Below, piece by piece: positions 11,301 to 22,048 of a stretch of 64,000 nucleotides of DNA. The notes under the pieces are model-generated. The model did not search any database, was not told where the DNA came from, and was given only the letters and a program-made list of their open reading frames with translations. The stretch's first letter is position 1. Each line of letters begins with the position of its first letter. A program made the translations under genes and the position numbers. This stretch comes from Phyllostachys edulis (taxonomy: Eukaryota; Streptophyta; Magnoliopsida; Poales; Poaceae): contig CM070548.1 of assembly GCA_036346405.1 (NCBI GenBank), positions 67,418,877-67,482,876 on the forward strand, in the 5' to 3' direction.

Positions 11301-12041
11301 CCTAGAGTCTTGGGATATGCAATGCATGAGAACACCATGTGCTTCCTTTCTATACAATGATCCTTCGACCAATTTGTACATGCGTGCTCTTCGAATTAAC
11401 CTATCTTTCTGTTGAGGATCATCGGGCAATGTCCCTAATACGAAATAAGTGTTCAATGCTTTTATCCACTCCGCATCTTGCTCATTGACTCTGACTTTTG
11501 AGGTGGTCGAGCCCGTTTCTATTGAAGGTTTTGTAAGGTATTCAAGAAAGACACCTGTTGGAACATGTGTTCGTGAGAAACCCAGTTTCGATAACTGACC
11601 CACTATGGAGTTGTCCTTGCGTGATATATGTTGGACTTCAAAGTCTTTGAAGTGTTTTTTCAACTTCCTCACTTCACCCAGGTATTGAGCCATTATCTCA
11701 TCAGAACATTGATATTCCTTTGCTACCTGGTTTATGACTAATTGCGAATCTTCCTTCACTAAAAGCCGACGGATGCCGAGGGATTTGGCTGCTCGATGCC
11801 CGGCTAGAAGTCCTTCATACTTTGCCACATTATTGGTGGTAGGGAACAAAAACTATAGGACATACTGGAGTTGATCACCTTGTGGTGTTATCAACAAAAT
11901 TCTGCCGCCCGAACCTTTAAGTTCACGGGAGCCATCAAAATACAGTGTCCAATGGTCGTCTAGTACCGGACTAACTTGAGGTTGCTCCTTAATGTTCATC
12001 CATTCAGCCACAAAATCAGCCAGGACTTGGCTTTTTATCAC
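11301..12041 (-). pseudogene. Gypsy-A second (archaeal-like) RNase H
   Basis: An RNase H fold located after the standard RT-linked RNase H. It begins VLADFVAEWMN and WTLYFDGSRELKGSGGRILL (12041-11853). After a stop near 11850 it continues TNNVAKYEGLLAGHRAAKSLGIRRLLVKEDSQLVINQVAKEY (11849-11700) and ISRKDNSIVGQLSKLG. The acidic residues expected for catalysis (Asp of FDGS, Glu of AKYEGL, Asp of KEDSQL) are present. Two RNase H domains are a known feature of Tat-clade elements, where the second is thought to have been acquired and to replace the activity of the first. Disrupted by at least one stop. Confidence 0.82.
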
Positions 12042-13430
12042 ATTTGAGTAGTGAAATAAAGATCAAATTCTCCAAGTTCTACTACCCATTTGGCTATGAA
12101 ACCTGTTACTTCTTGGTTATGAAGTACATTTCCAAGAGGAAAAGATGAAGGCACTGTCATCTTATGAGATTGAAAATAATGTCTTAGTTTTCTGGAAGTC
12201 ACGGGAAGAGCGTAAATTAGTTTTTGAACCTCAGGATATCCTTCCTTTGGTCCATGTAAAACCTCACTTACATAGTAGACGGGTCGTTCAGGCCCTTCTC
12301 TTTTCGCAATAAGTACTGCACTAATGACATTTGGCATTGCTACTAAGTAAACTAGTAAATGTTTACTTTCTAAAGGTGAAATCAATACTGGAGGATTCGA
12401 AAGATAAGCTTTTAAACCTTCAAAGGCTTCGTCAGCTTCTTCGAACCATTGGAACTTTTTGTTACTCTTGCGAAACACCTTGAAGAAAGGTAAACCACGC
12501 TTTCCTGATCAAGAAATGAAATGACTAAGAGCCGTCATTCGACCAGTTAAGGCTTGGACTTCCTTCACAGTGGAAGGTGGTCGTAGTTGTTCAATGGCAC
12601 GAATTTTTTCTGTATTAACTTCAATCCGATGAGAACAAACAAGGAAACCAAGCAACTTGCCGAAATTAACCCCGATAGTACACTTTTCAGGATTAAGTTT
12701 TATCCCATATTTGTTTACATTTTCGAAGGTCTCTATGAGATCCTTCAAATGGTCATGTTTAGTACTACTTTTTACAACGAGGTCATCTAAGTAGGCCTGT
12801 AAATTACGCTCCAACTGACTGCTGAAAGTTTTCTGCATCAAATGCTGGTACGAGGCTCTAGCATTTTTTTTAACTCGAACGACATCTTGACATGGCAGTA
12901 GACGCCGAAGGGTGTGATGAAGGCAGTCTTTTCTTTATCTTCTTTCGCCATGCTGATTTGATGGTATCCATAGCAAGCACCAAGAAAACTCATCAGTTCG
13001 TAACCCGTAGTAGAATCAACTAACTGATCGATGCGAGGCAAAGGGAAGTCATCCTTTGGGCAAGTAGTATTTAAACTAGTAAAATCAACGCACATGCGCC
13101 ACTTACCATTGGATTTCTTGACCAGAACCGGATTCGCGAGCCACTCAGAGTGACCTACCTCACGAATGAAGCCAGCTTCAAGGAGCTTGTCAAGCTCTAC
13201 TCTGCTAAGCCAGCTTCAAGGAGCTTGTCAAGCTCTGCTCTGCTAGCCTCTTGACGATCCAGGGCGAAGCGTTTCAGTCTATACTTGACTGGTTTTTTCT
13301 CAGGCTGAATGGCTAGTCTATGCTCAATCACCCCCCTTGGGACCCTGGGCATGTCAGATGGCTTCCACATGAAGACATCCGAGCTGGCTCGGAGGAGGGT
13401 GACGAGATCGTCTTCCTATTTCTCACTTAA
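12038..13430 (-). pseudogene. Gypsy-A reverse transcriptase and RT-linked RNase H
   Basis: RT begins in the linker near 13430 and shows KWRMCVDFTSLN (about 13110-13060), then PRIDQLVDSTTGYELMSFL (13095-12838). The first catalytic Asp context is changed: FLGACYGYHQI here against FLDVYSGYHQI in Gypsy-B, so the polymerase could not work. The YLDDLVVKSS motif is intact (12841-12509). The RNase H1 part (12478-12038) reads FEEADEAFEGLKAYL, PVYYVSEVLHGPKEGYPEVQKL. Frames change near 12860 and 12490. A 38-bp tandem duplication disrupts the linker at 13171-13246. Confidence 0.9.
13171..13246. repeat. 38-bp tandem duplication in Gypsy-A pol linker
   Basis: Two nearly identical copies of a unit starting GCCAGCTTCAAGGAGCTTGT lie head to tail (starts 13171 and 13209). 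A period of 38 is not a multiple of three, so it shifts the pol frame. It looks like a local slippage duplication in this copy. Confidence 0.85.
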
Positions 13431-14029
13431 TCCCGCTCCAATCCAGACTGTCTTGGATTGTCATCGGGGCTAAGTGGTACTATCTTTACCTGCTCATTGG
13501 GTTGAGGAGTAGCCTTTATTTTCGTTACCATCCTTGTTTTATCCTCCAAAGTAAGATCTTTTAGAGGTAACTGATCGACAAGTTCTAGCGACTTACGATC
13601 ACATGAAAGCGCGACAGCCTGATCACCTTGCACCACAATTACGCCCTTTGGCCCAAGGATCTTGTTCTAGTAGGCATGGTGTGTAGCTGCCATGAATTTT
13701 GTTAGAGAAGGTCTACCCAGAATTGCATTATAGGCAGACTCGAAGTCAACCACTTCAAAAGTGATTAATTCAGTTCGCAAAATTGGTAGCAGTACCGAAT
13801 GTTACTGGTAATATTATTTGCTCTGCAGGTGTAACAGACATACCTGGCACTATCCCATAGAAGGGGCTTGTCATGGGTTTAATCTTAGAAAAAGGAATTT
13901 GCATCTCATCTAAAGTATTAATAAACAACAAATCTAAAGAACTACCGCCATCTATCAATACTCTCCCTACTCTGCAATTACTTATAGTAGGGGAAACTAC
14001 TAAAAGTAATTTATGGAAAGTAGACATAC
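13427..14029 (-). pseudogene. Gypsy-A aspartic protease, C-terminal part
   Basis: Contains VSPTISNCRVGRVLIDGGSS (14027-13960), the protease with DGGS in place of the more usual D[T/S/N]GSS, followed by LDLLFINTLDEMQIP and FYGIVPGMSVTPAEQ. After a stop, the region 13636-13427 continues toward RT. It is cut at 14029 by Gypsy-B; its N-terminal partner is at 39461-39740. The same segment in Gypsy-B reads VLVDSGSSLNILF (34613-34816), which confirms the identity. Confidence 0.85.
14025..14029. repeat. Target site duplication of Gypsy-B, left copy
   Basis: CATAC directly abuts the LTR start TGTTGG at 14030; the identical CATAC follows the right LTR at 39456-39460. A perfect 5-bp duplication proves that Gypsy-B (with everything nested in it) inserted here into Gypsy-A. 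Confidence 0.93.
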
Positions 14030-14786
14030 TGTTGGTGTTTTAGAACTGATCTTACGTAATGATTGTTTGATTCGGGGGGTCTCCAAGACTCAAATCACGT
14101 AGAGAGAATAACACAGGGATTTTTATACAGGTTCAGGCCTTCTCCGGAGAGAATAACAACCCTACTCCTGTGTGGTTATATTGAGTATGCTGGTTACAGA
14201 TCAAGAGAAAGACTCAAGTCTAGTGTCTTGTGCTCCTGATTGCCTCTGTCTCCTGCCATCTACTGATTCCGCCCTTTATATAGTGCTCGAAGTGGGTAGC
14301 AGTTTCTCCAGTCCAAAGGGTGCCTCAACGCTTCAGATGATGAAGCAATTACCAGAGATTATTGCTGGAGTAGTAACGTCCCCACGTCGCCATGTGGTTA
14401 TCATCAAGGCAGAGAGTTTAATCGTGCAATTATTCCAGAGAATAACAGCGTACACTAACTATTTAGATGCCCTAATTAATTGTGCCTACTTGTTTGTAAG
14501 CTCAATCAATTATAGGGTGGTCGTAGTTGACCTGGTCATAGAAGGACTTACGACCATATGGTGGTCGTAGAAGATCTTACGACCAAGTGGTGATCGTAGA
14601 AGAACTTACGACTATGGGGTGATCGTAGAAAAACTTACGACTATGAGGTAGTCGTAGAAGGTCTTACGATTTCAGCTTCTCCGTTATGAACTTTAAGGGG
14701 TATACTCAACAACCATATGATGGTATTATTATCCATAGTAAGAATTACAAATAAATAATTAAATGAGGATTAATAGATTCTCGTCA
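14030..14786 (-). repeat. 3' LTR of Gypsy-B
   Basis: Runs from TG (TGTTGGTGTTTT) to CA (CTCGTCA), next to a purine tract. It aligns with the right LTR 38803-39455 (shared GATTGTTTGATTCGGGGGGT, GTTCAGGCCTTCTCCGGAGA). It has about 100 bp near 14260-14370 that the right copy lacks. Contains five units of the self-complementary minisatellite (14514-14680). Confidence 0.92.
14514..14680. repeat. Self-complementary minisatellite, LTR copy (about 5 units of 29-30 bp)
   Basis: Successive GTCGTAG-type starts at about 14519, 14534, 14563, 14593, 14622 and 14651. Each unit pairs GTCGTAG with a following CTTACGAC, and the stretch CTTACGACCA..TGGTCGTAGAAG pairs between units. The array is a chain of dyads that reads alike on both strands. 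Confidence 0.85.
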
Positions 14787-14803
14787 TCTAGCCCCCCAGC
14801 TTC
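14787..14803 (-). other. Polypurine tract of Gypsy-B
   Basis: The minus strand reads AGCTGGGGGGCTAGA immediately before the 3' LTR start TGACGAG. It is the expected plus-strand primer site for Ty3/gypsy reverse transcription. Confidence 0.75.
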
Positions 14804-14825
14804 AAGTGAAAGTAGCTTACTTGTA

Positions 14826-15005
14826 AATGGAGCCGTAGATGATCTTACGATCAGAAGGTGATCGTAGAATAGTGGTTGAAGGAAAGACTTGTCGACCGGT
14901 ATTTCATTTGACTAGAAATAGACTTGGTCAAAAAGGTTGTAGGAAATCTCACGACTACAAGGTGGTCGTAGAAAATCTTACGACTACAAAGTGGTTGTAG
15001 TATGA
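14826..15005. repeat. Minisatellite, 3'-region copy (degenerate)
   Basis: Three to four degenerate units of the same GTCGTAG...CTTACGAC repeat (about 14830-14870 and 14937-15003), just internal to the 3' LTR and upstream of the antisense gene. More diverged than the LTR and intron arrays. Confidence 0.65.
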
Positions 15006-16338
15006 TTGATCGGAAGTAAAACCTTTCCGACTAGTATTTCATTTGATCATAAATAGACCTAGTCAAGAAGGTAATTTCACTTGAGGTGTAAAGATAGACT
15101 CGGTTTTCTCAAACAGACAAATTAAAGAATCTCAAATGACTCTCATAGACCTGTCTATTGGAGCAGTTCCCGAAGAGGTGGTAACTATTGAGTTTCCACT
15201 ATCTCTTATCTCAAGCGTGCTTTTATAAAAACTTACCGTGGGTTAGACTTAGGGTTTTTTACCTTTCCCCAAATTGCTTCAACTGTTTATCAAGCTCTTG
15301 CGTTCTCCGTTGCCAACCAAATCGTACGCTCTCTTGAGACCTTTCCCAATCCAAATCTCCCCTTTTTTGAGAAAGATGGCAGAAACCGCTTCCCAGTGAG
15401 CAGAATCGGGGATGGGTGCGGCCAATATGAAGGCTTCGGTCGCCGCCGAGAAGATCTCGAACAAAGATTTTGTGAAGTGGATTAAGCCTGCCAGGCAACA
15501 TTGGCCATCGGGGGAGATTAGGCAGATTCCCGTCTTCCAAGCGTACCGTGAGTGTAGCCTTCAATTGCCTACTCACCATTTCCTCACACTCGTATTCGAA
15601 CATTTTGGGGTGGAATTGGTGAACCTCGTTCCCACTTCCATCACGATGTTAGGTGTGTTCGTATACTTGTGTGAGGCCTACTTGAGGATTCTAGCCGACT
15701 TGGAGCTATTCCAGTATTTCTACGGGATGACCAGAATAGCTGGAATCGTCGGTAGCTGTGGTCTAAAGCTCCACGACGGGAAGTCGAAGGAGTATATTCA
15801 GATGTTCACCCGGTCGTCGTGGCCAGGATGGAAGAAGAGGTGGTTCTACTGGGAGACGACCAGTGAAAATAGTCTCTCTTTCGCTAGGAAAGCTGTTGAG
15901 AAGATTTCTTCTTGGGATTCGACTCCCAAGGATCTTGGCCGGATCGCCCCTTACATTCAAGCCATTAAGGACTTGAAGGAAGAGGGGCTTACTAGAAGGC
16001 ACGTGGTGAAGGATTTCATCATGCGCTGCATTTGCCCTCTGAAGAAAAGATCTCATCCCATGTGGAGTTACTCGGGGCCAAAAGACCCGACCAGGGATTA
16101 TGAAAAGGGTAAGTAAATATTCAACTTAGCTCTTTTTCTGTTGATTTCAAACTTGGATATTGAAAGTTTATTTACTCCTGTAGATCTCTCACAAGCAGAA
16201 ATTGATGCTCGAGTCAAGCTCGTTTGTGAGAAATCCTCGCCACCCAATGTGGTGGCTCCTCCAATCCTAGCGGTCTTATCCGTAGAGGATAAGATGGAAC
16301 GCATAAAGGTAATCGACGGTTGATTTCATCTTTAGGAT

Positions 16339-16628
16339 CTCGTAGTCGTAGAAATTCTTACAACCATGGGATTGTTGTAGAAAAACTTACGACTAGATAT
16401 TGGTCGTAAAAGAGCTTACGACCATGGGATTGTCGTAGAAAAACTTATGACTAGGTACTAGTTGTAAAAGTACTTACGACTAGTTACTGGTCATAGAAAA
16501 ACTTACGACTAGGTACTGGTTGTAGAAGAACTTACGACCACGGGATTGTCGTAGAAAAACTTACGAGGTACTGGTCGTAGAAAAACTTACGACTAGGTAT
16601 TGGTCGTAGAAGAACTTACAACCACCTA
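16339..16628. repeat. Minisatellite filling an aORF intron (about 10 units)
   Basis: About ten units of roughly 28-30 bp with core GTCGTAGAAAAACTTACGAC and variants. They alternate spacers of the type TAGGTACTG and CATGGGATT. The array spans nearly the entire predicted intron between a donor at about 16309 and an acceptor ending GTAG near 16664. Confidence 0.88.
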
Positions 16629-18107
16629 GTAATATTTCTTTTTCTAATTTTTGCAAAAAGTAGGCGTGAAAGACCGTCAAGACGACGAATAAATCGAATT
16701 GAAGGTCATTGGCATGGAGGCGGAGCAAGTTAAGGCTCCTCCGGCCAAAAAGCATCGACTTATCAAGAATGTCGACCAAAAAGGGGCATGCTCAAGTTCG
16801 GCTGCTTCGATCCGGCCTTTTGAGAAATTCGCTGCAGATATGGCTGCTGCAGAGAAAGCCAGGGCAGTCGAAGCGACCGAAGCTCTCAAAGACAAAACTC
16901 CCAAGACCAAGGTACCCTTCTACTATGACAATAAGACTTTCGTAGTTTCTGCCTCCCGTGGCTTTGTCAAGCGACTAGAAAAGGAGAACTAGAAGAGTTT
17001 TATGTCTTTTGTGAAGGAAACCACTGCGCTGGCAGGGCCTATGGTCGAGGGAAGTGTTGCTCTTAGGGTGCTCGAGATAGGTCTCAGACATCTGGAGAGT
17101 CAGGAGGCTCAAAGAGCAGAAAGTTCTCGCTCAAGTCCCACGACCAGACGTGGTCATGGCTGAACCCATTCCTCAACTCGAATTTTGACCAGACGTGGTT
17201 GAAGAGAAGAAGTCGAAGAAATATTCTTTAAGGAAGGTTTCTTCCGGATTTAGGATAAAATCCAGGAAACGAAGGTATCTAAAAAGATAAAAGTGTAAGA
17301 ACAACATTTACCTCTTGCTTTCTACCATTTGACGTGTTTTTCTTTTTGTAATCTTAGCTCGACTCCTCCATCCCTCAAGGACGTTCCTGTCGAGGAACCC
17401 ACTTCTATTTCTCCGACAGCCGGAGGAATGACAGTGGCAGTGGTTGAGGGGTCGTCCACCGTCCATGTGGTGGAAGAAGTCGTTGTGCCGAAGCGACTGC
17501 GACCACAGGAGTGGTCGTAGAGGCAGAGGCGAAAACGGCGCATGATGCGGTAGAGGCATCTGGCCATAGTGGCGGATCGTCTGACCACCGCGCCGGGAAG
17601 GAAGTCGCCGTAGACGTTCCCCCCGGTCCCTAAGGAGAAGATGCCATCACTGAATCAGAAGAAGAAGAATACATCAACTTCTTTTCTGAGTTCTTCGGTC
17701 CAACTTTCGTCGTGGGGTCTTCTGCTTTCAGGTCTTGTGATCGAGTTCCCCACCCGAAGGATATTCCTAACAGGGGGGAATGTTTTCGATGACGAGCGTC
17801 TTAAAAAGGTGTGGTGGAACCAAGTTCAAGAGATTGATGAACTGAAGAACCCTACAAGAGTATTGTCTTTGTTTGCTCGAACGAGCATTAACGTAAGTAC
17901 CTGTCACCCAACATTTACATATGTGTCTTTTCTCGCTTCTTTATGCAGAAAGCTTTGGAACAAATTGTCACTGTTACTGAATACAATCGACAACTTGTTC
18001 AGCTACGATAGGAGAAAGCGGTACTCTGCGAGCAGGCAGAGAGATGGTATGTTACTGCTACTCGTAGTCGTTTATGTTTCGACCACTATCATAGTGCTTG
18101 TGGGGAT

Positions 18108-18297
18108 TATTGTAGAAAAACTTACGACTAGGTACTAGTCGTAGAAAGACTTACGACCAGAGGATTGTCATAGAAAAACTTACGACTAGGTACTGGTCGT
18201 AGAAGGACTTATGAGTAGAGAATTGTCGTAGAGAAACTTACGACTAGGTACTAGTCGTAGAAGGACTTAGGATCATGGAATGGTCATAAAAAACGAC
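18108..18297. repeat. Minisatellite in a second aORF intron (about 6-7 units)
   Basis: The same family as at 16339-16628, with spacers TAGGTACT[A/G] and GAGGATT/GAGAATT. It lies between exon traces ending near 18045 (AGAGATG|GTATGT) and starting near 18335 (TCTGTAG|GTTC). Confidence 0.85.
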
Positions 18298-19235
18298 CAC
18301 TTGTTCTATGCTCATGTCTACTCTTCACCTCTGTAGGTTCAAGAGCGACGAAAAGACCTTGGCTGATTCGCTCGACTATGAGAAAGTCGAAACGAAAAAG
18401 CTAAAGGAAGAAAAAGAGGCCCTTCTAAAGAAGCTTCAGGAGGCAAACTCTACAATTGAAAAGTTGTAGGGACGAATAAACGGTAAGTTCTGAACTTAAG
18501 ACCGCTTATGATAATGACCTTATTTTCTTTTTCTAACTCTTATTCATCTTCAGAAAAAGATGTCGAAATAGGGAATCTTGAAATCAAGGACAGAGAAAGG
18601 ATCTTGGTTATTCGCGAGATTTCCCATATCGTCAAAGAAAAAGATCAGGAGTTCACGTCGTGGGAAGAGCAATATGCAAAGAGCACTTCCTCCTATGACG
18701 ATGAAGTCAAGAAGCTGGACTCTCAACTAGCAGGTAAGCAACTATTTACCTACGAACAGTATGGTTTTTCAGTCCTTTAAGGGTTATTTTGTCTGACTAG
18801 TCTTACTCTTTTCAGAGCAAGCAGTCGAAATAAAACAACTCTGTGATGCTTTGACTCATAATCAGGAGGAGCCTTCGAGACAACATTTTTCTCTTGAACA
18901 ACGTACTTAGTGGGCTACGTGCTGAGGAGGTCACTCCTCGTGAAGACACGATGATTGCCCACATGAGTACTATTGGAGAACAAGTCAGAACTTTGCAAGA
19001 GTTGGTGACCACTCTGAAGACCAACCAAGATGATTCAATAAAAGAGGCGGTCGAAGGTGCAGTAGGTTTTGCCATAGCAAAAATCAAAGCTCATGACCCC
19101 AATCTTAATCTGCAACCAATTGAAGCCGACTTCGACTGCTCTGAAGCAGAAGCGGAGCGATTGATTGAAGATATGCAGTCGATCAGCAAGAAGGTCACGG
19201 AGGAGATGCAAATGGGATCTCCCTCGTCAGAGTAG

Positions 19236-20227
19236 TTTGCAGTAGAGAGCTTGTAAAGACAAGCTTTTTTGACTATGAATATATGAATCCCTTTTTCCTA
19301 CAAATCATCTTGTCGAGTTTTAGTAACTCACAAGATAATGAATGAAAAAACAAATTAAGACTAAGAATTGAAGTCATATTAATAACTTTATCCTAACTCT
19401 CGACTATTTGCTTAGTTTATTTAGATAAACTAAGTAAATAGTGTGAAAAGAGTTTTCTTAAAAAAAAGAGAGGGGTTTGGGTAAATTATAGTTTTCGATC
19501 ACGATTACCATGTACTGGTCGAAAGAGTAGGAACGAGTTGACACTAGTAAGTTCCTTCTAGTGGGCAGGACCACGTGTAGAAAAGAAAAGCTTCGACTAG
19601 GTGATGTTACCCTCTCCGACCAGGTTAATCAAATCAAGAGCGGCAACTTGAGTTAGACAAACATCTACAGTACCTTAAAAATTCGTTCGACCTATTCTGG
19701 TGCACTCGGTAGGTTTGCTCTGGTAGCAAAAGTTAGAAATAGGACGGCGCTAGGAAGTTCCTTCTAGTGGGCAGGACCACGTGCAGAGAGAAAAGACTTC
19801 AACTAGGTGTTGTGTCTATCTCAGACCAGTTGAAACGAACCGAGTTTACCAAAAGTAGTCGAACAAATTACAAAAGTGTACTCTGCTTAGAGTATTTTAC
19901 AAAATGAATGCAGAAATAAACTAAGGTGATAAGAGTTGGCTTTAAAATATTTCGACCATGTTTTTTGAACCGAGCTCTTTGTGTTAGCAGCAACAGTGAG
20001 GAACGAGTCGACACTAGGAAGTACCTTCTAGTGAGCAGGACCACATGCAGAGAGGAAAGACTTCGACTAGGTGATGTTACCATCCTTTCGACTAGTGTAA
20101 AGAAAGACTGGGTACTGGTCGTAATAGGACTTATGACCAGGTAATGATCAAAAAATTATCAAATCGTTACTCAGAGTAAAACAATAAAGATAGAAAGAAT
20201 CTAATACTTTATTGTAGGGTTGACTGG
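19236..20227. repeat. Gypsy-B spacer with three ~90-bp direct repeats
   Basis: Lies between the convergent ends of the aORF and pol. Three copies of a block starting [AG]AAGT[T/A]CCTTCTAGTG and running through GCAGGACCAC, AGACTTCGACTAGGTG occur at about 19545-19625, 19755-19830 and 20005-20090, spaced 210-260 bp. One minisatellite-like unit lies at 20107-20150. No gene seen. Confidence 0.75.
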
Positions 20228-21300
20228 TTACACCAAAAATTTGTATAACTGGTCGATGTTCCAAGAATTGGAGAGAATTCAGCTGTCTTCCATTGCTAGT
20301 TGTACCGAACCTGGTCGCGTAACTTCGACCACTGTGTAAGGACCTTCCCACTTGGGGGGAAGTTTGTTCCGATTAAACTGGGATTGATTCTTCTTCAATA
20401 CCAAGTCACCTACAGCAATGCTACGAGGTTAGACCTTACGATCGTAGTATTTGTGTAGGGCTTGTTAGTAGACTGCCGAACGGATTAAGGCTTGGTTTAT
20501 CTTCTCTTCGAGTAGGTTGATGTCATCTGCTCGAAGTTGTTTTTGTTTAGAGTCGTTGAAAGTTTCGTCTCTTGTCAACCTGATCTTTAGTTCTGGTGGA
20601 AGCATGGCTTCGGCACCGAAAACTAGGAAAAAGGGTGTTTTGCCTGTAGCCCGACTAGTAGTCGTATGAACTGCCCATAATACTGAGGGTAATTCTTGTA
20701 CCCAAGCCCTCGAGCGCTTGACAAGCTGGTCGAAGACTCGAGTTTTGATTCCCTGCATTATTTGGTCATTCGCTCTTTCGACTACCCCATTGCTTTGAGG
20801 ATGGGCAACTGAAGCATAATATAATTTGGTACCCAACTCGTCGCAAAATTCCTGGAATTTTGCGCTCGAAAATTGCTTACTATTATTTGTGATTATTCGA
20901 ATTGGAACTCCAAACCGAGTAATCACGCTTCTCATCATGAACCTTTTTGCTGCTTCCGTTGTTATCCCAGTCATAGGTTCGACTTCAATCCATTTTGTGA
21001 ACGTATAGATAGACACGAAAAGGAACTCGAAGCTACTTGGAGCTTTTGGGAACGGTCCTAGGATATCGAGATCCTAGGTCACAAAAGGCCAAGATAGAGG
21101 GATTGTTTGTAATGCCTGAGCCGGTTGGTGTATCTGCCAGCTATGAAACTAACATTGAACACACTTCTTAACCAGCTCTTTGGCATCATAGAGGGCTGTT
21201 GGCCAGTAAAAATATTGTCGAAAGGCCTTTTCGCCCAGCGTTCTATAGGATGCATGACTTCCACAGATGCCCACGTGTTGTCGTGAAGGTAATTTAATCA
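20228..21300 (-). pseudogene. Gypsy-B integrase (broken)
   Basis: The zinc region (about 21300-21080; CxxC and His traces around SWLRSVFNVSFIAGRYTNRLRHY) precedes the rve core (21016-20700). The core shows TFTKWIEVEPMTGITTEAAKRF, NNSKQFSSAKFQEFCDELG, and VAHPQSNGVVERANDQI with the catalytic Glu. The first Asp is lost or outside the open part. C-terminal region: TTTSRATGKTPFFLVFGAEAMLPPE, NKLPPKWEGPYTVV, NSWNIDQLYKF, terminator TAA at 20228-20230. Stops near 20464, 20310 and 21020-21070 break it. Collinear with Gypsy-A integrase but clearly from another family. Confidence 0.9.
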
Positions 21301-21387
21301 TTCTCTCTACGAAATACATCACATGAGTATCCCTTGAGTGCCTCGTTTATAGAGGACTCCTTCGACCAAAGTATACATTTTGGCCTT

Positions 21388-22027
21388 TCAGGATAAGCGA
21401 TCTGCCTCGAGATCATCATCGGGTATTGTACCCTTCTGAAGGTACTCATAGATAGGATTCATCCAGGTATCCTTGTATTCTAGATAGGCTATGTCAATAG
21501 GAGTTGTTTCTGGTATTTCGACCAGAGACGGCTTCTGGAGCTGCTCTAAGAAGACTCCTTTTGGTACTTGTGACCGGGAAGAAGCCATACGAGCAAGTTG
21601 GTATGCGAGGAAATTATCCTTTCGAGGGATAAATTGTACCTCAAAACTAAAAAAAAATCTTTTCAAGCTTTTGAACTTCCGATAAGTACCGAGACCTGGT
21701 CAGGTTAGAGCATTGGTACTCTTTTTCGACCTGATTCACGACTAGTTGAGAGTCTCCTCTCATAAGTAGTCATCGAATTGTGGGCGCTTTCGCAGCTCGT
21801 ATGCCAGCTAGAAAACCTTCGTATTCTGCCACGTTGTTAGTGGTCTAAAAGTTTAATTGAATGGCATACTTTAATATCTCTCTGGTAGGAGATTCCAGGA
21901 CCACCCCAGCCCCCGAGTCACTTAAAGTAAGTGATCCATCAGAGTACATCGTCCACTGGTCGTGGGTATCGTACTGGGGATCGTGGACAGGTTTAGGATT
22001 TATCCATTCAGCGACAAAGTCTGCCAA
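21388..22027 (-). pseudogene. Gypsy-B second (archaeal-like) RNase H
   Basis: ADFVAEWINPKPVHD and WTMYSDGSLTLSDSGAGVVL (22027-21845) give the start of the fold with the catalytic Asp (YSDGS). After a stop, TTNNVAEYEGFLAGIRAAKAP (about 21840-21780) carries the Glu, followed by RGDSQLVVNQVEKEYQC and IPRKDNFLAYQLARMASS (21666-21590). Two or three stops interrupt it. Same position and fold as 11301-12041 in Gypsy-A, supporting the Tat assignment. Confidence 0.82.
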
Positions 22028-22048
22028 GATCTGGAACTTAATGGCCGT

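Larger units (their letters stand above)
8480..14029 (-). mobile_element. Gypsy-A (Tat-clade Ty3/gypsy), 3' segment
   Basis: This is the left part of a gypsy element split by Gypsy-B. On the minus strand it runs protease, RT, two RNase H segments and integrase, followed on the opposite (plus) strand by an antisense ORF relic. RT-RNase H before integrase identifies Ty3/gypsy. A second RNase H and an antisense ORF downstream of pol are known Tat-clade traits. It ends at 14029 with CATAC, the target duplication of Gypsy-B, and resumes at 39456. At 8480 it is cut by Copia-1, so its 3' LTR lies outside the window. Confidence 0.9.
15412..19235 (+). pseudogene. Gypsy-B antisense gene (aORF): PF04195-like N-terminus, coiled-coil C-terminus, multi-exon
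   Basis: An extra gene on the strand opposite pol, between integrase and the 3' LTR. Exon 1 (15412-16109) is open for ~230 codons and resembles the 'putative gypsy type transposon' family (PF04195): FPTHHFLT-like LPTHHFLTLVFEHFGVELVNL, RSSWPGWKKRWFYWE, PLKKRSHPMWSYSG. A donor GTAAGT follows at 16110, with an acceptor CTGTAG near 16182. Exon 2 ends at GTAATC near 16309, and the next intron is almost wholly minisatellite (16339-16628). Later exons (about 16665-17200, 17360-17520, 17680-17890) carry stops. A coiled coil follows (18350-18480, 18550-18740), and the last exon (about 18820-19235) ends LIEDMQSISKKVTEEMQMG before its stop. Similar genes are known in Tat elements; their function is unknown. 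Exon limits are my inference. Confidence 0.78.

Noticed and set aside
14514..18297. CRISPR-like array of regularly spaced repeats
   Set aside because: Units are degenerate, contiguous and self-complementary, without unique spacers or cas genes, in a plant retrotransposon. It is a minisatellite.
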